The notes below the pieces were generated by a model. The model made no database searches. It saw nothing but the letters and a program-made list of their open reading frames with translations, and was not told the DNA's origin. From contig WGLS01000003.1 of NCBI GenBank assembly GCA_016125455.1, positions 1 through 64,000 on the forward strand: 64,000 bases of DNA, given 5' to 3'. Position numbers and translations under genes: made by a program. Below, piece by piece: positions 17,154 through 25,822 of this stretch; position 1 is the first letter of the stretch, and each line of letters opens with the position of its first letter. Source of the stretch: Alphaproteobacteria bacterium. Its GTDB lineage: Bacteria > Pseudomonadota > Alphaproteobacteria > Caulobacterales > Parvularculaceae.

Positions 17154-18423
17154 GCCGCCGGCGAAGCCGCCCCAGCGAAAACAGGGCCGCTGCCTCGGGA
17201 TTGGCGGCAAGGGCGACGGCGTCATCGCGTTTGACGATGGCGCCCGCGCGCACGCGCCGTATACGGCGCCCGATGACCTCGGCATGTTCGACATTGTCGA
17301 CGACCGGGCGACTGTTGTTGAGTTGCTCGCCGAAGGGCCGGATCGCATCCAGCCGCCTTGCGTTCACTATGGCGTCTGCGGCGGGTGCCAGCTTCAACAT
17401 CTCACGCCAGCGTTTCAGCGAAACTGGAAACGAGATCGCGTCATCGAGGCGCTGTCCCGGGTCGATCTTGCGTCGATCATCGTCGCCGATGCGGTGGAAA
17501 CGCCAACGGCTGCGCGTCGACGCGCGATCTTCACCGTGGACAAAAGCCGTAGACGGACGGTCGTCGGCTTCAATGAACGCCGCTCTTCGCGGATTGCCGA
17601 GGTGGCGGGCTGTCTCGTGATGCGGCCCGACCTGCGCGATGCGCTGCCTGACGTGCGCCGCCTCGCAAATGCCGTGCCGACGGGCGCTTTCGATCTGGCG
17701 GCTACCGCCTGCCGCAACGGCATTGACGTGGATATCCGCTCGCGAAAGTTGCGGCGGCCCGACGCGCAGCAATACGACGCCCTGTTCGAGGCGGCCGTCG
17801 CCTCGCCATTCATCCGCGTGTCGCTCAACGGCGAGCCGATGCTGACGCGATCGGCGCCGGCGGTAGAGTTCGGCTCGGCGGTCGTTTCGCCGCCGCCTGG
17901 CGCCTTCCTCCAGGCGAGCCTTGAAGGCGAGACGGCAATCTCGAAGCTGGCTCTTGGCCCGCTTGCCGGCGCGAAGCGCGTTGCCGACCTTTATGCGGGA
18001 TGCGGAACGTTCGCCCTTCGCCTCGCGTGCGAAGGCGCGGAAGTCGCGGCCTTCGATATTGCCGGGCCGTCGATCGATGCACTCGAAAGGGCCGCGCGCG
18101 AAGCGCGCGCCGCTGGGGTCATCAGGCGTCCCCTGCGCACCGAGGCGCGCGACCTCGACGAACGCCCGCTTCATCCTGATGAGCTGTCGGGATTCGAGGC
18201 CGTCGTCATCGACCCGCCAAGAGCCGGCGCTCTTGGGCAAATGGAGCGGCTTGCGCGCTCATCGGTCCGTACCGTCGCAAGCGTCTCATGCAACCCCGCA
18301 ACGTTCGCTCGCGACGCCCGGGCGCTCGTCGAGGGAGGCTTTTCAATCGAAACCGTGACGCCGATCGATCAGTTCGTCCATTCGGCGCACTTGGAAGTCG
18401 TCGGCGTATTTCAGCGGCGCTAG
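17086..18423 (+). CDS. rlmD: 23S rRNA (uracil-5-)-methyltransferase, RlmD/RumA-like
   Basis: A 445-residue TrmA/RumA-class enzyme that methylates uracil C5 in RNA using SAM. Iron-sulfur cysteines appear in PPCVHYGVCGGCQLQH (C92, C98, C101). The methyltransferase domain shows VADLYAGCGTFALRL, VVIDPPRAG, and the catalytic-cysteine block VASVSCNPATFARD. The only available start before the conserved region is the ATG at 17086, so it overlaps tlyA by 68 bases. The first 40 residues look non-conserved. Assignment to U1939-type sites is by family only. Confidence 0.88.
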   Translation: MTVQSAAATAIGSICLAQSRTSRPPAKPPQRKQGRCLGIGGKGDGVIAFDDGARAHAPYTAPDDLGMFDIVDDRATVVELLAEGPDRIQPPCVHYGVCGGCQLQHLTPAFQRNWKRDRVIEALSRVDLASIIVADAVETPTAARRRAIFTVDKSRRRTVVGFNERRSSRIAEVAGCLVMRPDLRDALPDVRRLANAVPTGAFDLAATACRNGIDVDIRSRKLRRPDAQQYDALFEAAVASPFIRVSLNGEPMLTRSAPAVEFGSAVVSPPPGAFLQASLEGETAISKLALGPLAGAKRVADLYAGCGTFALRLACEGAEVAAFDIAGPSIDALERAAREARAAGVIRRPLRTEARDLDERPLHPDELSGFEAVVIDPPRAGALGQMERLARSSVRTVASVSCNPATFARDARALVEGGFSIETVTPIDQFVHSAHLEVVGVFQRR

Positions 18424-18477
18424 AGGCTTGCCTGGGGTGTCGACGTCGGCGAGGCTTCGTCGAAAAGGATATTCGCC

Positions 18478-19797
18478 GTGCTGACGTTTGCGGGCCTTGC
18501 GATAATTTTCTGCGTCGTCGCGACCCTTCTGTCCGGGAGGGTTCATGCGGTCGCCGCGCTCGCCGCCATTCCGCTAGCGGGCGCCCTTGTCGCCGGATTC
18601 TCGCCGGGAGATATCGCCGGGTTTTTCGGTGAAGGCATGGCGAAGGTGTCGCCTGTTGCGGCGATGTTCGTCTTTGCAATTCTCTTCTTCGGCGTCATGG
18701 ATGACGCCGGCATTTTTCGGCCGATTATCGGCGGCCTGGTCGCGGCGACCCGCGGCAATGTCGTTGCGGTCGCCGTCGGCACCGGCATCGCCGGAATGCT
18801 CGCCCATCTCGACGGAGCGGGCGCAACCACCTTCCTGCTGACGATCCCGGCAATCGCGCCGCTTTATCGGCGACTTGGCATGGATCCCTACCTGATGCTG
18901 ATGCTGCTCGCGATCGGCGCCGGCATTTTCAACATGTTTCCCTGGGCTGGCCCCCTCGGACGGGCGGCGGCCGTGACGGGCGTTCCGGTGACGGAGCTTT
19001 GGCGACCGCTGATCCCGGTGCAGGCCTGCGGCGCGATCCTGCTTGTCGGCTTTGCGGCGGCTTTCGGCTTTCGCGAGCAGCGACGATTGAGCATCGGCGA
19101 CGCCGCGCCAGTCGGTTATTCTGAAGCGATCCCAGCGGGTACGGACAAACCGGCGGCGGATCAGGGTCCGTCCCGGCCAATGAATTTGTGGCTGAATGGC
19201 GGGTTGCTGGTCGCAGTGATCGCATCGCTGGTGGCGGGGTCGTTGCCGGCGGCCTATATCTTCATGCTCGGGCTCGCCGTCGCCTTGCCCTTGAACTACA
19301 AAGGGGCAGCTGCGCAATCCGCCGCGATTTCGGCGCATGCCGCCAATGCTTTGTCGATGGCCGCGATCATTTTTGCGGCGGGCGCCTTTCTTGGCGTCCT
19401 GTCCGGAGCCGGCATGCTCACGTCGATCGCCGGCGATATCGCGCGCATTCTACCGACGCCGTTCCTGCCCTGGCTCCACATCGCCCTTGGCATCTTTGGG
19501 CTGCCAATGGAACTTGTTCTGAACACGGACGCTTACTATTTCGGGTTGTTGCCGGTCGTCGCCGAGGTGGTCGCGCCATACGGCGTTTCCGCGCCCGAGA
19601 CCGTCTACGCCCTGATGGTCGGGAACATCATCGGCACGTTCATCTCGCCATTTTCGCCGGCGCTCTGGCTCGCCCTTGGCCTCTCAGGCCTCGACATGGG
19701 CGCGCACATTCGCCGCGCCTTGCTGCCAATGTGGGCGTTCTCGCTTGCTCTGATGGCGGTCGCTGCGGCGCTCGGCGTGATCGTCCCGCCGGCCTAG
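18478..19797 (+). CDS. CitMHS-family citrate/carboxylate:cation symporter
   Basis: A 439-residue membrane transporter starting with GTG at 18478 behind AAGGA. About 12 hydrophobic segments are visible. CitMHS features include FFGVMDDAGIFRPIIGGLV, GTGIAGMLAHLDGAGATTFLLTIPA-type core (about residues 100-125), and a mirrored late block with NTDAYYFGLLPV and GNIIGTFISPFSPALWLALGL. Homologues take up metal-citrate or other carboxylates. It ends 22 bases from the end of the convergent aroC. Confidence 0.88.
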   Translation: MLTFAGLAIIFCVVATLLSGRVHAVAALAAIPLAGALVAGFSPGDIAGFFGEGMAKVSPVAAMFVFAILFFGVMDDAGIFRPIIGGLVAATRGNVVAVAVGTGIAGMLAHLDGAGATTFLLTIPAIAPLYRRLGMDPYLMLMLLAIGAGIFNMFPWAGPLGRAAAVTGVPVTELWRPLIPVQACGAILLVGFAAAFGFREQRRLSIGDAAPVGYSEAIPAGTDKPAADQGPSRPMNLWLNGGLLVAVIASLVAGSLPAAYIFMLGLAVALPLNYKGAAAQSAAISAHAANALSMAAIIFAAGAFLGVLSGAGMLTSIAGDIARILPTPFLPWLHIALGIFGLPMELVLNTDAYYFGLLPVVAEVVAPYGVSAPETVYALMVGNIIGTFISPFSPALWLALGLSGLDMGAHIRRALLPMWAFSLALMAVAAALGVIVPPA

Positions 19798-19819
19798 TCC
19801 GCCGCAGGCCGTCAGTGGT

Positions 19820-20929
19820 CTAGCCGCACTGGCCGCGATGCCGAAGCACGTGGTCAAGGATCACGCAGGCCATCATCGCGCGGCCGACCGGCACGGCCCT
19901 TATGCCGACGCAGGGGTCGTGGCGGCCCCTGGTGGAGATCTCGACGTCCTCGCCGGCGTTTGACACGGTTCGTCGCGGCGTCAGGATCGACGACGTCGGC
20001 TTCACCGCAAAGCGCGCGACGATCGGCTGCCCGGTCGTAATGCCGCCCAGCACCCCGCCGGCGTTGTTGGACTGGAATGACGGTTCGCCATTCTGCATAC
20101 GAATTTCATCGGCGTTCTCTTCGCCGGTCAGGCGCGCGGCTTCGAAGCCCGCGCCGATCTCCACGCCCTTGACGGCGTTGATCGACATCAACGCGGCGGC
20201 GAGGTCGGCGTCAAACTTGCCATAGACCGGTTCGCCAAGGCCCGCCGGCGCCCCGGTCGCCTCGACCTCGATGGTCGCGCCGAGCGATGACCCGGCCTTG
20301 CGCACATCGTCGAGGATTTTTTCCCATTCCTTCGCGGCGACGGGGTCGGGGGCCCAAAACGGATTGTTATCCACCACCGACCAGTCAAATCGCGTTCGGT
20401 CGATCTCATGCCGGCCCATGCCGATCATGCACGCGCGAATCTCGATGCCGGGCGAAATTACTGCGAGCGCCTGTTCGGCGATCGAACCCGCTGCGACGCG
20501 AAGAGCCGTCTCGCGCGCCGACGAACGGCCGCCGCCGCGATAGTCGCGGACGCCGTACTTCCTGTCGTAAGCGAAGTCGGCGTGCCCCGGCCGATACCGA
20601 TCGCGAATGTCGCCATAATCCTTCGACCGCTGATCAACGTTTTCGATCATCAGTGCGATTGGCGCGCCGGTCGACACGGGCAGGCCAAATCTGGCGGTTA
20701 TGGAGTCGTCTTCGAACACGCCGGAAAGAATTCTGACTTCGTCGGGCTCGCGCCTCTGGGTGACGAATCGGGACGTGCCAGGACGGCGTCGATCCAGCGC
20801 GCCCTGGATATGCCTGATGTCTATCGGAATGCGGGGTGGGCAGCCGTCAATCACGCATCCTATCGCCGGCCCATGGCTCTCGCCCCAGGTGGTGACGCGG
20901 AACATTCGGCCGAAAGCGTTGTCGGACAT
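19820..20929 (-). CDS. aroC: Chorismate synthase
   Basis: A 369-residue FMN-dependent enzyme that converts 5-enolpyruvylshikimate 3-phosphate to chorismate, the last common step of aromatic synthesis. Signatures are [20 protein letters not shown] at the N-terminus, [38 protein letters not shown], and the C-terminal [15 protein letters not shown]. The length and order of motifs are complete. It is divergent from pdxH across 113 bases. Confidence 0.97.
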   Translation of the reverse strand: MSDNAFGRMFRVTTWGESHGPAIGCVIDGCPPRIPIDIRHIQGALDRRRPGTSRFVTQRREPDEVRILSGVFEDDSITARFGLPVSTGAPIALMIENVDQRSKDYGDIRDRYRPGHADFAYDRKYGVRDYRGGGRSSARETALRVAAGSIAEQALAVISPGIEIRACMIGMGRHEIDRTRFDWSVVDNNPFWAPDPVAAKEWEKILDDVRKAGSSLGATIEVEATGAPAGLGEPVYGKFDADLAAALMSINAVKGVEIGAGFEAARLTGEENADEIRMQNGEPSFQSNNAGGVLGGITTGQPIVARFAVKPTSSILTPRRTVSNAGEDVEISTRGRHDPCVGIRAVPVGRAMMACVILDHVLRHRGQCG

Positions 20930-21042
20930 TTGATTGCGACCTGCGAGAGTCTAAAGACGTCGAAACACGGAGTTTCAGGCTATATGCGCCCATGGCGCAG
21001 CGCAAACGCGCAACGTCGATACACTTCTGAGGAGCCGATCCG

Positions 21043-21699
21043 ATGCCGGGAAAAGACCTGATTCCGCCGACGCCGACCACCGAAGAGTACGGCGTGGCGG
21101 ACGACCAGGGCGAGGTGTTTACGTCCGATGACCCGATTGACCTTTTCGCGACCTGGTTTTCGGTCGCGCGCGAAAAGGAAATGAACGATCCGAATGCGAT
21201 GGCGCTAGCCACGGTTGACGCGACGGGCCTGCCGGATGTCCGGATCGTCCTGATGAAGGACTTTGACCGTCGCGGCGTGTCGTTCTTCACCAATTCCGAC
21301 AGCGCCAAAGGCCGCCAACTGAACGCGAATCCCTGGGCCGCCCTTTGTTTCCACTGGAAATCGATCCGGCGCCAGGTGAGATTTCGAGGCGAGATCATCG
21401 AGGTCTCGGCCGCCGAGGCTGATGAGTATTTCGCCAAGCGGGCGCGGGGCGCGCAGATCGGCGCGTGGGCGTCGCAACAGTCGCGCCCATTGCCGGCCGA
21501 CGGGGCGCTTGAACATGCCGTGCGCGACCTTGAGCGACGCTACAAGGGGCAGGACGTCCCTAGGCCGTCGCACTGGACGGGCTATCGGCTCGTCCCGACG
21601 GCCATCGAATTCTGGGTAAATCGCCCGTTTCGACTTCACGATCGGTTGTCATTTGATCGCGCAGGCGACGGATGGACGCACAAGCGATTGTTTCCATGA
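21043..21699 (+). CDS. pdxH: Pyridoxamine 5'-phosphate oxidase
   Basis: A 218-residue FMN enzyme that oxidises pyridoxamine or pyridoxine 5'-phosphate to pyridoxal 5'-phosphate. Diagnostic parts are NAMALATVDATGLPDVRIVL (FMN region), VSFFTNSDSAKGRQL, CFHWKSIRRQVRFRG, GAWASQQSRPL, and the C-terminal EFWVNRPFRLHDRLSF block. GAGG lies upstream of the ATG. It is divergent from aroC, a pairing seen in other alphaproteobacteria. Confidence 0.96.
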   Translation: MPGKDLIPPTPTTEEYGVADDQGEVFTSDDPIDLFATWFSVAREKEMNDPNAMALATVDATGLPDVRIVLMKDFDRRGVSFFTNSDSAKGRQLNANPWAALCFHWKSIRRQVRFRGEIIEVSAAEADEYFAKRARGAQIGAWASQQSRPLPADGALEHAVRDLERRYKGQDVPRPSHWTGYRLVPTAIEFWVNRPFRLHDRLSFDRAGDGWTHKRLFP

Positions 21700-21742
21700 A
21701 GGAATTGACCCCAATCGCCGCCTCGCCATTTCATTGGACTTG

Positions 21743-21758
21743 AATCCAGAAATGGATT
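21743..21758. promoter_or_regulatory. Inverted repeat upstream of the alpha/beta hydrolase gene
   Basis: AATCCA (21743-21748) and TGGATT (21753-21758) form a perfect six-base inverted repeat around GAAA, inside an unusually AT-rich stretch for this genome. It lies 42 bases before the frame at 21800. It may be an operator or small hairpin; nothing identifies a binding protein. Confidence 0.3.
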
Positions 21759-21799
21759 TAGATCTTTGTGCACCCGTCGCCATGCCGCGCTGACGGAGA

Positions 21800-22618
21800 A
21801 TGCAAGGCAAGGAGCGTCGGTCGATGGAACACGCAGTCAATGGAGTTCACGCGCCGATCGCCAGGCCGCCGATCGCCAGGCCGCCGCTCGCGATGCCTGA
21901 AGATTGCGCCCGCCCAAGCCTCGTCAATGCGCTCCGCGAACTCGCCGCGCCGGTGGAATGGGCTGCGGCGATGCGGCTGCTGCCGTCGCTGATTGGGGCG
22001 CCAAAGGGCGACGGTCGCCCTGTTGCGACGCTCCCGGGCTACATGACCGGCGATGCGTCGATGGCGCCGCTGAACCGGTTCCTTCGCTCCCTCGGCTACC
22101 GCGTCTATGCCGGCGGGCTCGGGTTCAATCGCGGCAAGGTCGATATGGACGTCGCAGCCTTCGGCGACCGGCTGGCGGATATTCGTAAACGGAACAATGG
22201 CGCGCAGGTGACGCTGATCGGCTGGAGCCTCGGCGGCATTATCGCCCGCGAGGCCGCTCGGCTTTTCGAGGCGGATGTCCGTGAGGTGATCACGCTCGGC
22301 ACGCCGATAATTGGCGGGCCGAAGTACACGTCCATCGGATCAATCTACGCTCGTCTCGAAGGCCTTGATCTCGATGCCTTCGAGCTGGAGGTGCATGAGC
22401 GGAATTCCATCGGGTTCCGGCAGCCTGTTGCTTCTATCTTCACAAAGTCCGACGGCGTTGTCGGGTGGCGGGCGTCGGTGGATGCCTACAATCCGCAGGC
22501 GCGGAACATCTGCGTCCAGAGCACCCACCTCGGCCTAGGGTTGAATCCGTCTGTGTGGCGTATCATCGCGGACCTTCTGGCGAATGAAGACATCAGCGTC
22601 CAGCATGATGAGGTCTGA
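21800..22618 (+). CDS. Alpha/beta-hydrolase (lipase-like)
   Basis: Up to 272 residues; an alternative start at 21824 (MEHAVNGVHA) is equally possible. The fold signatures are TLPGYMTGDASMAPLNRFL, the nucleophile elbow GWSLGGI near residue 144, and TLGTPIIGG. A late Asp in FTKSDGVVGW and His in STHLGLGLNPSVW complete a Ser-Asp-His triad. An N-terminal IARPP repeat arises from a 15-base tandem duplication. No export signal is clear. The GTPIxG and SDGVV pattern resembles triacylglycerol lipase-like acyl hydrolases. It converges on the MBL-fold gene 12 bases downstream. Confidence 0.82.
   Translation: MQGKERRSMEHAVNGVHAPIARPPIARPPLAMPEDCARPSLVNALRELAAPVEWAAAMRLLPSLIGAPKGDGRPVATLPGYMTGDASMAPLNRFLRSLGYRVYAGGLGFNRGKVDMDVAAFGDRLADIRKRNNGAQVTLIGWSLGGIIAREAARLFEADVREVITLGTPIIGGPKYTSIGSIYARLEGLDLDAFELEVHERNSIGFRQPVASIFTKSDGVVGWRASVDAYNPQARNICVQSTHLGLGLNPSVWRIIADLLANEDISVQHDEV
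21856..21885. repeat. 15-bp perfect tandem duplication inside the hydrolase N-terminus
   Basis: GATCGCCAGGCCGCC occurs twice in a row (21856-21870 and 21871-21885) and encodes IARPP-IARPP. The reading frame is kept. It is one of several short tandem duplications in this window. Confidence 0.9.
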
Positions 22619-22633
22619 CTGACGCGACCTCAT
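22608..22633. terminator. Hairpin spanning two convergent stop codons
   Basis: ATGAGGTC (22608-22615) pairs perfectly with GACCTCAT (22626-22633) over a ten-base loop. The stem and loop include the stop codons of both the hydrolase (22616-22618) and the MBL-fold gene (22630-22632). There is no T run, so termination is uncertain. Confidence 0.35.
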
Positions 22634-23571
22634 GCCCGCTGTTCCGAAGCAAGCCGGAATCTGGCGTCGAGCGTCGGCGCATTGTCGCAGTCGACCGCTC
22701 CAGTCATCCGAAGACGGATAAGGTGGGCAAGCACGTTTAGCGCCGCCGCTGGCTTCAGGCGCGGGTCGAGGCCAACATAGACCGCTTCGACGATATCGCG
22801 CACCGAAACTTCGCCTCGCTTCATCTGTTCAAGGATCTGGCCGTCGCGGATGCGCCGGTGGGCGCGAATCGCGCGGACAAACCTGTGCGGCTCGTCGATG
22901 GGCGCGCCGTGGGTCGGATAGTAGCGCGCGTCCTTTCGTTCGAGCAGCTTGTCGAGGCTCGCCAGATAGTCGCCCATGTCGCCTTCCGGCGGCGCAATGA
23001 CGCTCGTCGACCAGCCCATGACATGATCGCCGGTGAACAGGGCATTCTCCTCTTCGAGCGCAAAACAAAGATGGTTCGAAAGGTGGCCCGGCGTATGAAC
23101 GGCCGTCAGCCGCCAGGCGTCTCCGACGATTTCATGGCCGTCGTCGATCTCAAGGTCCGGCGCGAACGCGCCGTCGCCGCCTTCCTCCAGCGCCGGCGCG
23201 TCGGCGAACGGCTCGCGATGCGTCATCGGATGAGGCCCGAACCCCAGGACGGGCGCGCCGGTCATGTCGGCGAATGCGCGCGCGCCGCCGCAATGGTCCT
23301 GGTGCGTATGAGTAATGAGAATGTGCGAGACCGGCGCCTCGCCAATCGCCAACTTCAACGCCGCGAGATGCTCATGAAGATTTGGTCCGGGATCAATGAC
23401 CGCAACCGGCCCGCGTCCGGCGCCGACGATGTATGCGCCTGTGCCTGTGTAGGTGAATGGTCCCGGGTTGCGGGCGATGACGCGCCTTACGAGCGGGGAC
23501 AGCTGATCCGGGCGACCGTACTCGAAATGCAGATCCTTGATGAACGGAATGTCGGGCGAGGCGGTCGCCAT
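22630..23571 (-). CDS. MBL-fold metallo-hydrolase (LACTB2/beta-lactamase-like 2 type)
   Basis: A 313-residue two-domain protein. The metallo-beta-lactamase domain carries the metal motif HILITHTHQDHCGGARAF near residues 100-117, later histidines in VHTPGHLSNHLCF, and the Asp in LFTGDHVMGW. The C-terminal 60 residues (RDGQILEQMKRGEVSVRDIV onward) match the winged-helix tail of LACTB2-type proteins, which are RNA or thioester hydrolases. It begins five bases after the ATP-grasp-like gene and is surely co-transcribed with it. Confidence 0.88.
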   Translation of the reverse strand: MATASPDIPFIKDLHFEYGRPDQLSPLVRRVIARNPGPFTYTGTGAYIVGAGRGPVAVIDPGPNLHEHLAALKLAIGEAPVSHILITHTHQDHCGGARAFADMTGAPVLGFGPHPMTHREPFADAPALEEGGDGAFAPDLEIDDGHEIVGDAWRLTAVHTPGHLSNHLCFALEEENALFTGDHVMGWSTSVIAPPEGDMGDYLASLDKLLERKDARYYPTHGAPIDEPHRFVRAIRAHRRIRDGQILEQMKRGEVSVRDIVEAVYVGLDPRLKPAAALNVLAHLIRLRMTGAVDCDNAPTLDARFRLASEQRA

Positions 23572-23576
23572 GCCGG

Positions 23577-24509
23577 TCAGCCGCGCCCGGACAAGAGGTC
23601 GTCTGCAAAGGCCGCGAAGGCGTCTGACAAGCCGCGCATCGCGCGAAACTTCTCGCGGCCCGGCAATGCCGCCGGCGGCCCCATGTCCGTCTTGTTCGCG
23701 TCGACGATATAAAGAAGCCCGTCCTCGCGATTGCGCAGAACGTCAAGGCCGCCGAAGTCGAGCCGCATGGCGCGCGCGAACGCAAGGATCTTCGCTTGCT
23801 CGTCGACTGACAGCATCGTGTCGGCCTCGACGAGGTCAACGCGATGGTTGTCGTTGGAAAAACGCCGTTCGCGCGATCGGCGCTTCAGATACGTAAAGGG
23901 GATTCGGCCGCCGACGATTGGCGTACGAATGTCGATGAACTCCGCGCCATCAAACGTGTTGTCGACAAGCTTCTGATACACGCGGTCGGGTCGCGGCGCG
24001 TCTATGGGGCAGGAGACGATCCGCCCGTCATGTTTGCCGTTGCCCTCGGACTTCTCGACCGCCGGGCCGCGGTGGCTGGCTGGATCAACCGACAAGCCAT
24101 AGCCGAACGTTTCTTCGAACACTCTAGCAACCGCGCTCTTGCGAATGTCATGGCAGCCGACGTTGAGCGCCGGCTTGTTCGTCGGCGCAAGTCGCGGGGC
24201 GGTCAGGAACTCGACATCTTCGAAATAGAAATGGAAATCCGCTTGCGAATGATCATCGACGATCTTGATGTCGGCGAGCTGGCAGACCGGCCATATCGCG
24301 TAATAGGAACGGGGCTTTCGCGGGAAGAATGAAATTCGCGCCCGCGGCTCACGGCCACGGATCGCGCGGCTCGCCCTTACGCCCTGCACCAGCCCGACAA
24401 AGCTGGCCATGCGAAACGCCTCGCGGGCCAGGTCGCCATTGATGGGGATCGCCGCGCCGGTCTCCTTGAGAATGAGCTGGTTCCCGGAGATCTCGATGTC
24501 CCGAAACAT
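23577..24509 (-). CDS. ATP-grasp-like protein of unknown function
   Basis: A 310-residue soluble protein. Its C-terminal part reads ARAMRLDFGGLDVLRN then LLYIVDANKTDMGPP (about residues 246-279). This matches the metal/ATP-binding end of ATP-grasp enzymes, with acidic residues D251, D256 and D270 and N272. A mid-protein Lys (K152) followed by GNGKHDGRIV could be the nucleotide-binding lysine region. The N-terminal 130 residues lack a recognisable ATP-grasp N-domain, so it may be a minimal or divergent member. It leads a two-gene unit with the MBL-fold hydrolase. The substrate is unknown. Confidence 0.65.
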   Translation of the reverse strand: MFRDIEISGNQLILKETGAAIPINGDLAREAFRMASFVGLVQGVRASRAIRGREPRARISFFPRKPRSYYAIWPVCQLADIKIVDDHSQADFHFYFEDVEFLTAPRLAPTNKPALNVGCHDIRKSAVARVFEETFGYGLSVDPASHRGPAVEKSEGNGKHDGRIVSCPIDAPRPDRVYQKLVDNTFDGAEFIDIRTPIVGGRIPFTYLKRRSRERRFSNDNHRVDLVEADTMLSVDEQAKILAFARAMRLDFGGLDVLRNREDGLLYIVDANKTDMGPPAALPGREKFRAMRGLSDAFAAFADDLLSGRG

Positions 24510-24752
24510 GTGTCGATCCGCTGCTGATGGTGAGCGCTTCGGTTAACCCGCGCCCCGCCTGCGATGGCTGTCTTCCCGACGACATTGCCGCATACGGGCC
24601 ATTCGTCAAAATAAACTTGGCGCGACCGTCGCCAGAGGGACCTTCTTCGCGCTGGCCCGGCGTCAGGCTTGCCCCGCATCAGGCAGGCGCCTTGTCGGGC
24701 GCGCGGGGGGCGCAAAGGGTAAATCCGGCGCCGCCCTTGCGAATGAAGGCGC

Positions 24753-25121
24753 ATGTGCGCCAAAGCGAAACGCTCCTGCAGGTTTCTTCCGCCAGCCGCC
24801 TGGCTGCTCGCCGCCACAATGGCTTTGAGCGGCGCCCCATCCCGGGCCGCGGAGCCGGTTCAGGCGGCGGCCGGCGGCGTCTCGCTCGCCGAAGCCACAG
24901 ACGGCGTCACCGATACCGCCTTTGTCCTGGCGCCGCCGCATTATCGATACGTGGTCGTCCGAGAGCCGGGCAGCTTTGTTGATTGCGGCGAAGGCCAGGA
25001 GGCCCGGTCAGCGGATTCCGATGGTCGAGGCCATGCCGACTTATCCTGCGCCGTCACCCTGACTGAAACGGTAGTCATCCCGGCGGCGGCGCAAAGCGCC
25101 CGCATTATCATTCACTACTGA
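24753..25121 (+). CDS. Small exported hypothetical protein
   Basis: A 122-residue protein with a good signal peptide (PPAAWLLAATMALSGAPSRAA, cut near residue 33). The mature part is about 90 residues, with two cysteines (FVDCGEG and DLSCAVT) that could form a disulfide, and a beta-rich C-terminus (VVIPAAAQSARIIIHY). I recognise no family. It is divergent from the ATP-grasp-like gene across 243 bases with no other gene. Its stop codon lies inside a 15-base tandem duplication. Confidence 0.55.
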   Translation: MCAKAKRSCRFLPPAAWLLAATMALSGAPSRAAEPVQAAAGGVSLAEATDGVTDTAFVLAPPHYRYVVVREPGSFVDCGEGQEARSADSDGRGHADLSCAVTLTETVVIPAAAQSARIIIHY

Positions 25122-25145
25122 CAACTTCCGTACTGACAACATCCG
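25116..25145. repeat. 15-bp tandem duplication at the stop codon of the exported protein
   Basis: TACTGACAACTTCCG (25116-25130) is followed at once by TACTGACAACATCCG (25131-25145), 14 of 15 identical. The first copy contains the gene's TGA; the second supplies a repeat of it. Confidence 0.85.
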
Positions 25146-25165
25146 TCAGGACGAGCGAGCGGCCA

Positions 25166-25609
25166 TCAACCCGACTTGGCGGCTTCAAGCAGCCGGCGTT
25201 GCGCCGAAATATCGTATCCGGCGGCTGCCGCCTGTTCGACCAGCTGGTCGATCTCGCCGCCCGTGCGGGCCTTCGCCATGGCCCAGACAATTGTCGAACG
25301 CATGCCTGACCGGCAGTAGGCGAGAGTCCGCGCGCCCGTTGAGGTAGCGGCTTCGAAATCATCGAGGTGCTTCGCCGTAACGCCAGTGCGCCCGATGGGA
25401 ATTTCCACGTACCGGATGCCCTCTTCGGCCGCCGCCGCCGCAATCGCCTCGCCGCGCGGCTGACCTGGCTCTTCGCCGTCCGGCCGATTGTTGATGATCA
25501 ACGCGACCCCGGCCGACTTTGCTTTCGCGATATCGGCGGTCGTGAGTTGAGCGGCCACCAGAAAGTCATCGGTGAGTCGCGAGAACGGCGAATTGTCCTG
25601 GTTCGGCAT
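25166..25609 (-). CDS. TIGR01244-type sulfur transferase / beta-lactamase-hydrolase-like phosphatase domain
   Basis: The start at 25609 (MPNQDNSPFSRLTDDFLVAAQL) gives 147 residues and the usual family N-terminus. The Cys-based active-site loop is YCRSGMRST (C-x5-R) near residue 100. The INNRPDGEEPGQP segment and a LAYCRSG strand match the BLH/DUF442 group of dual-specificity-phosphatase-fold proteins. In some bacteria this domain is fused to a sulfur dioxygenase and takes part in sulfide handling. Here it is a single domain with no sulfur gene beside it. Confidence 0.85.
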   Translation of the reverse strand: MPNQDNSPFSRLTDDFLVAAQLTTADIAKAKSAGVALIINNRPDGEEPGQPRGEAIAAAAAEEGIRYVEIPIGRTGVTAKHLDDFEAATSTGARTLAYCRSGMRSTIVWAMAKARTGGEIDQLVEQAAAAGYDISAQRRLLEAAKSG

Positions 25610-25822
25610 GGAATCCCTCTTTCCTTGCGCAGGCCGTAGCGCAGCATGGGCGCCAGCTGGCGTCACCGCCGGACTGGCATCGGCCGTTCAAACGAGTCGC
25701 CGCCGCCGCAGATGCGCCCCGCCGGCACTTCAAGCGCATTTCGTCCTGCGCCGCCATAAGGTAGGAAAGGGCCGCGCCACGTCCAGCGGTGAGTGGCGGC
25801 ACAACACGGGAGACGCGACGAC

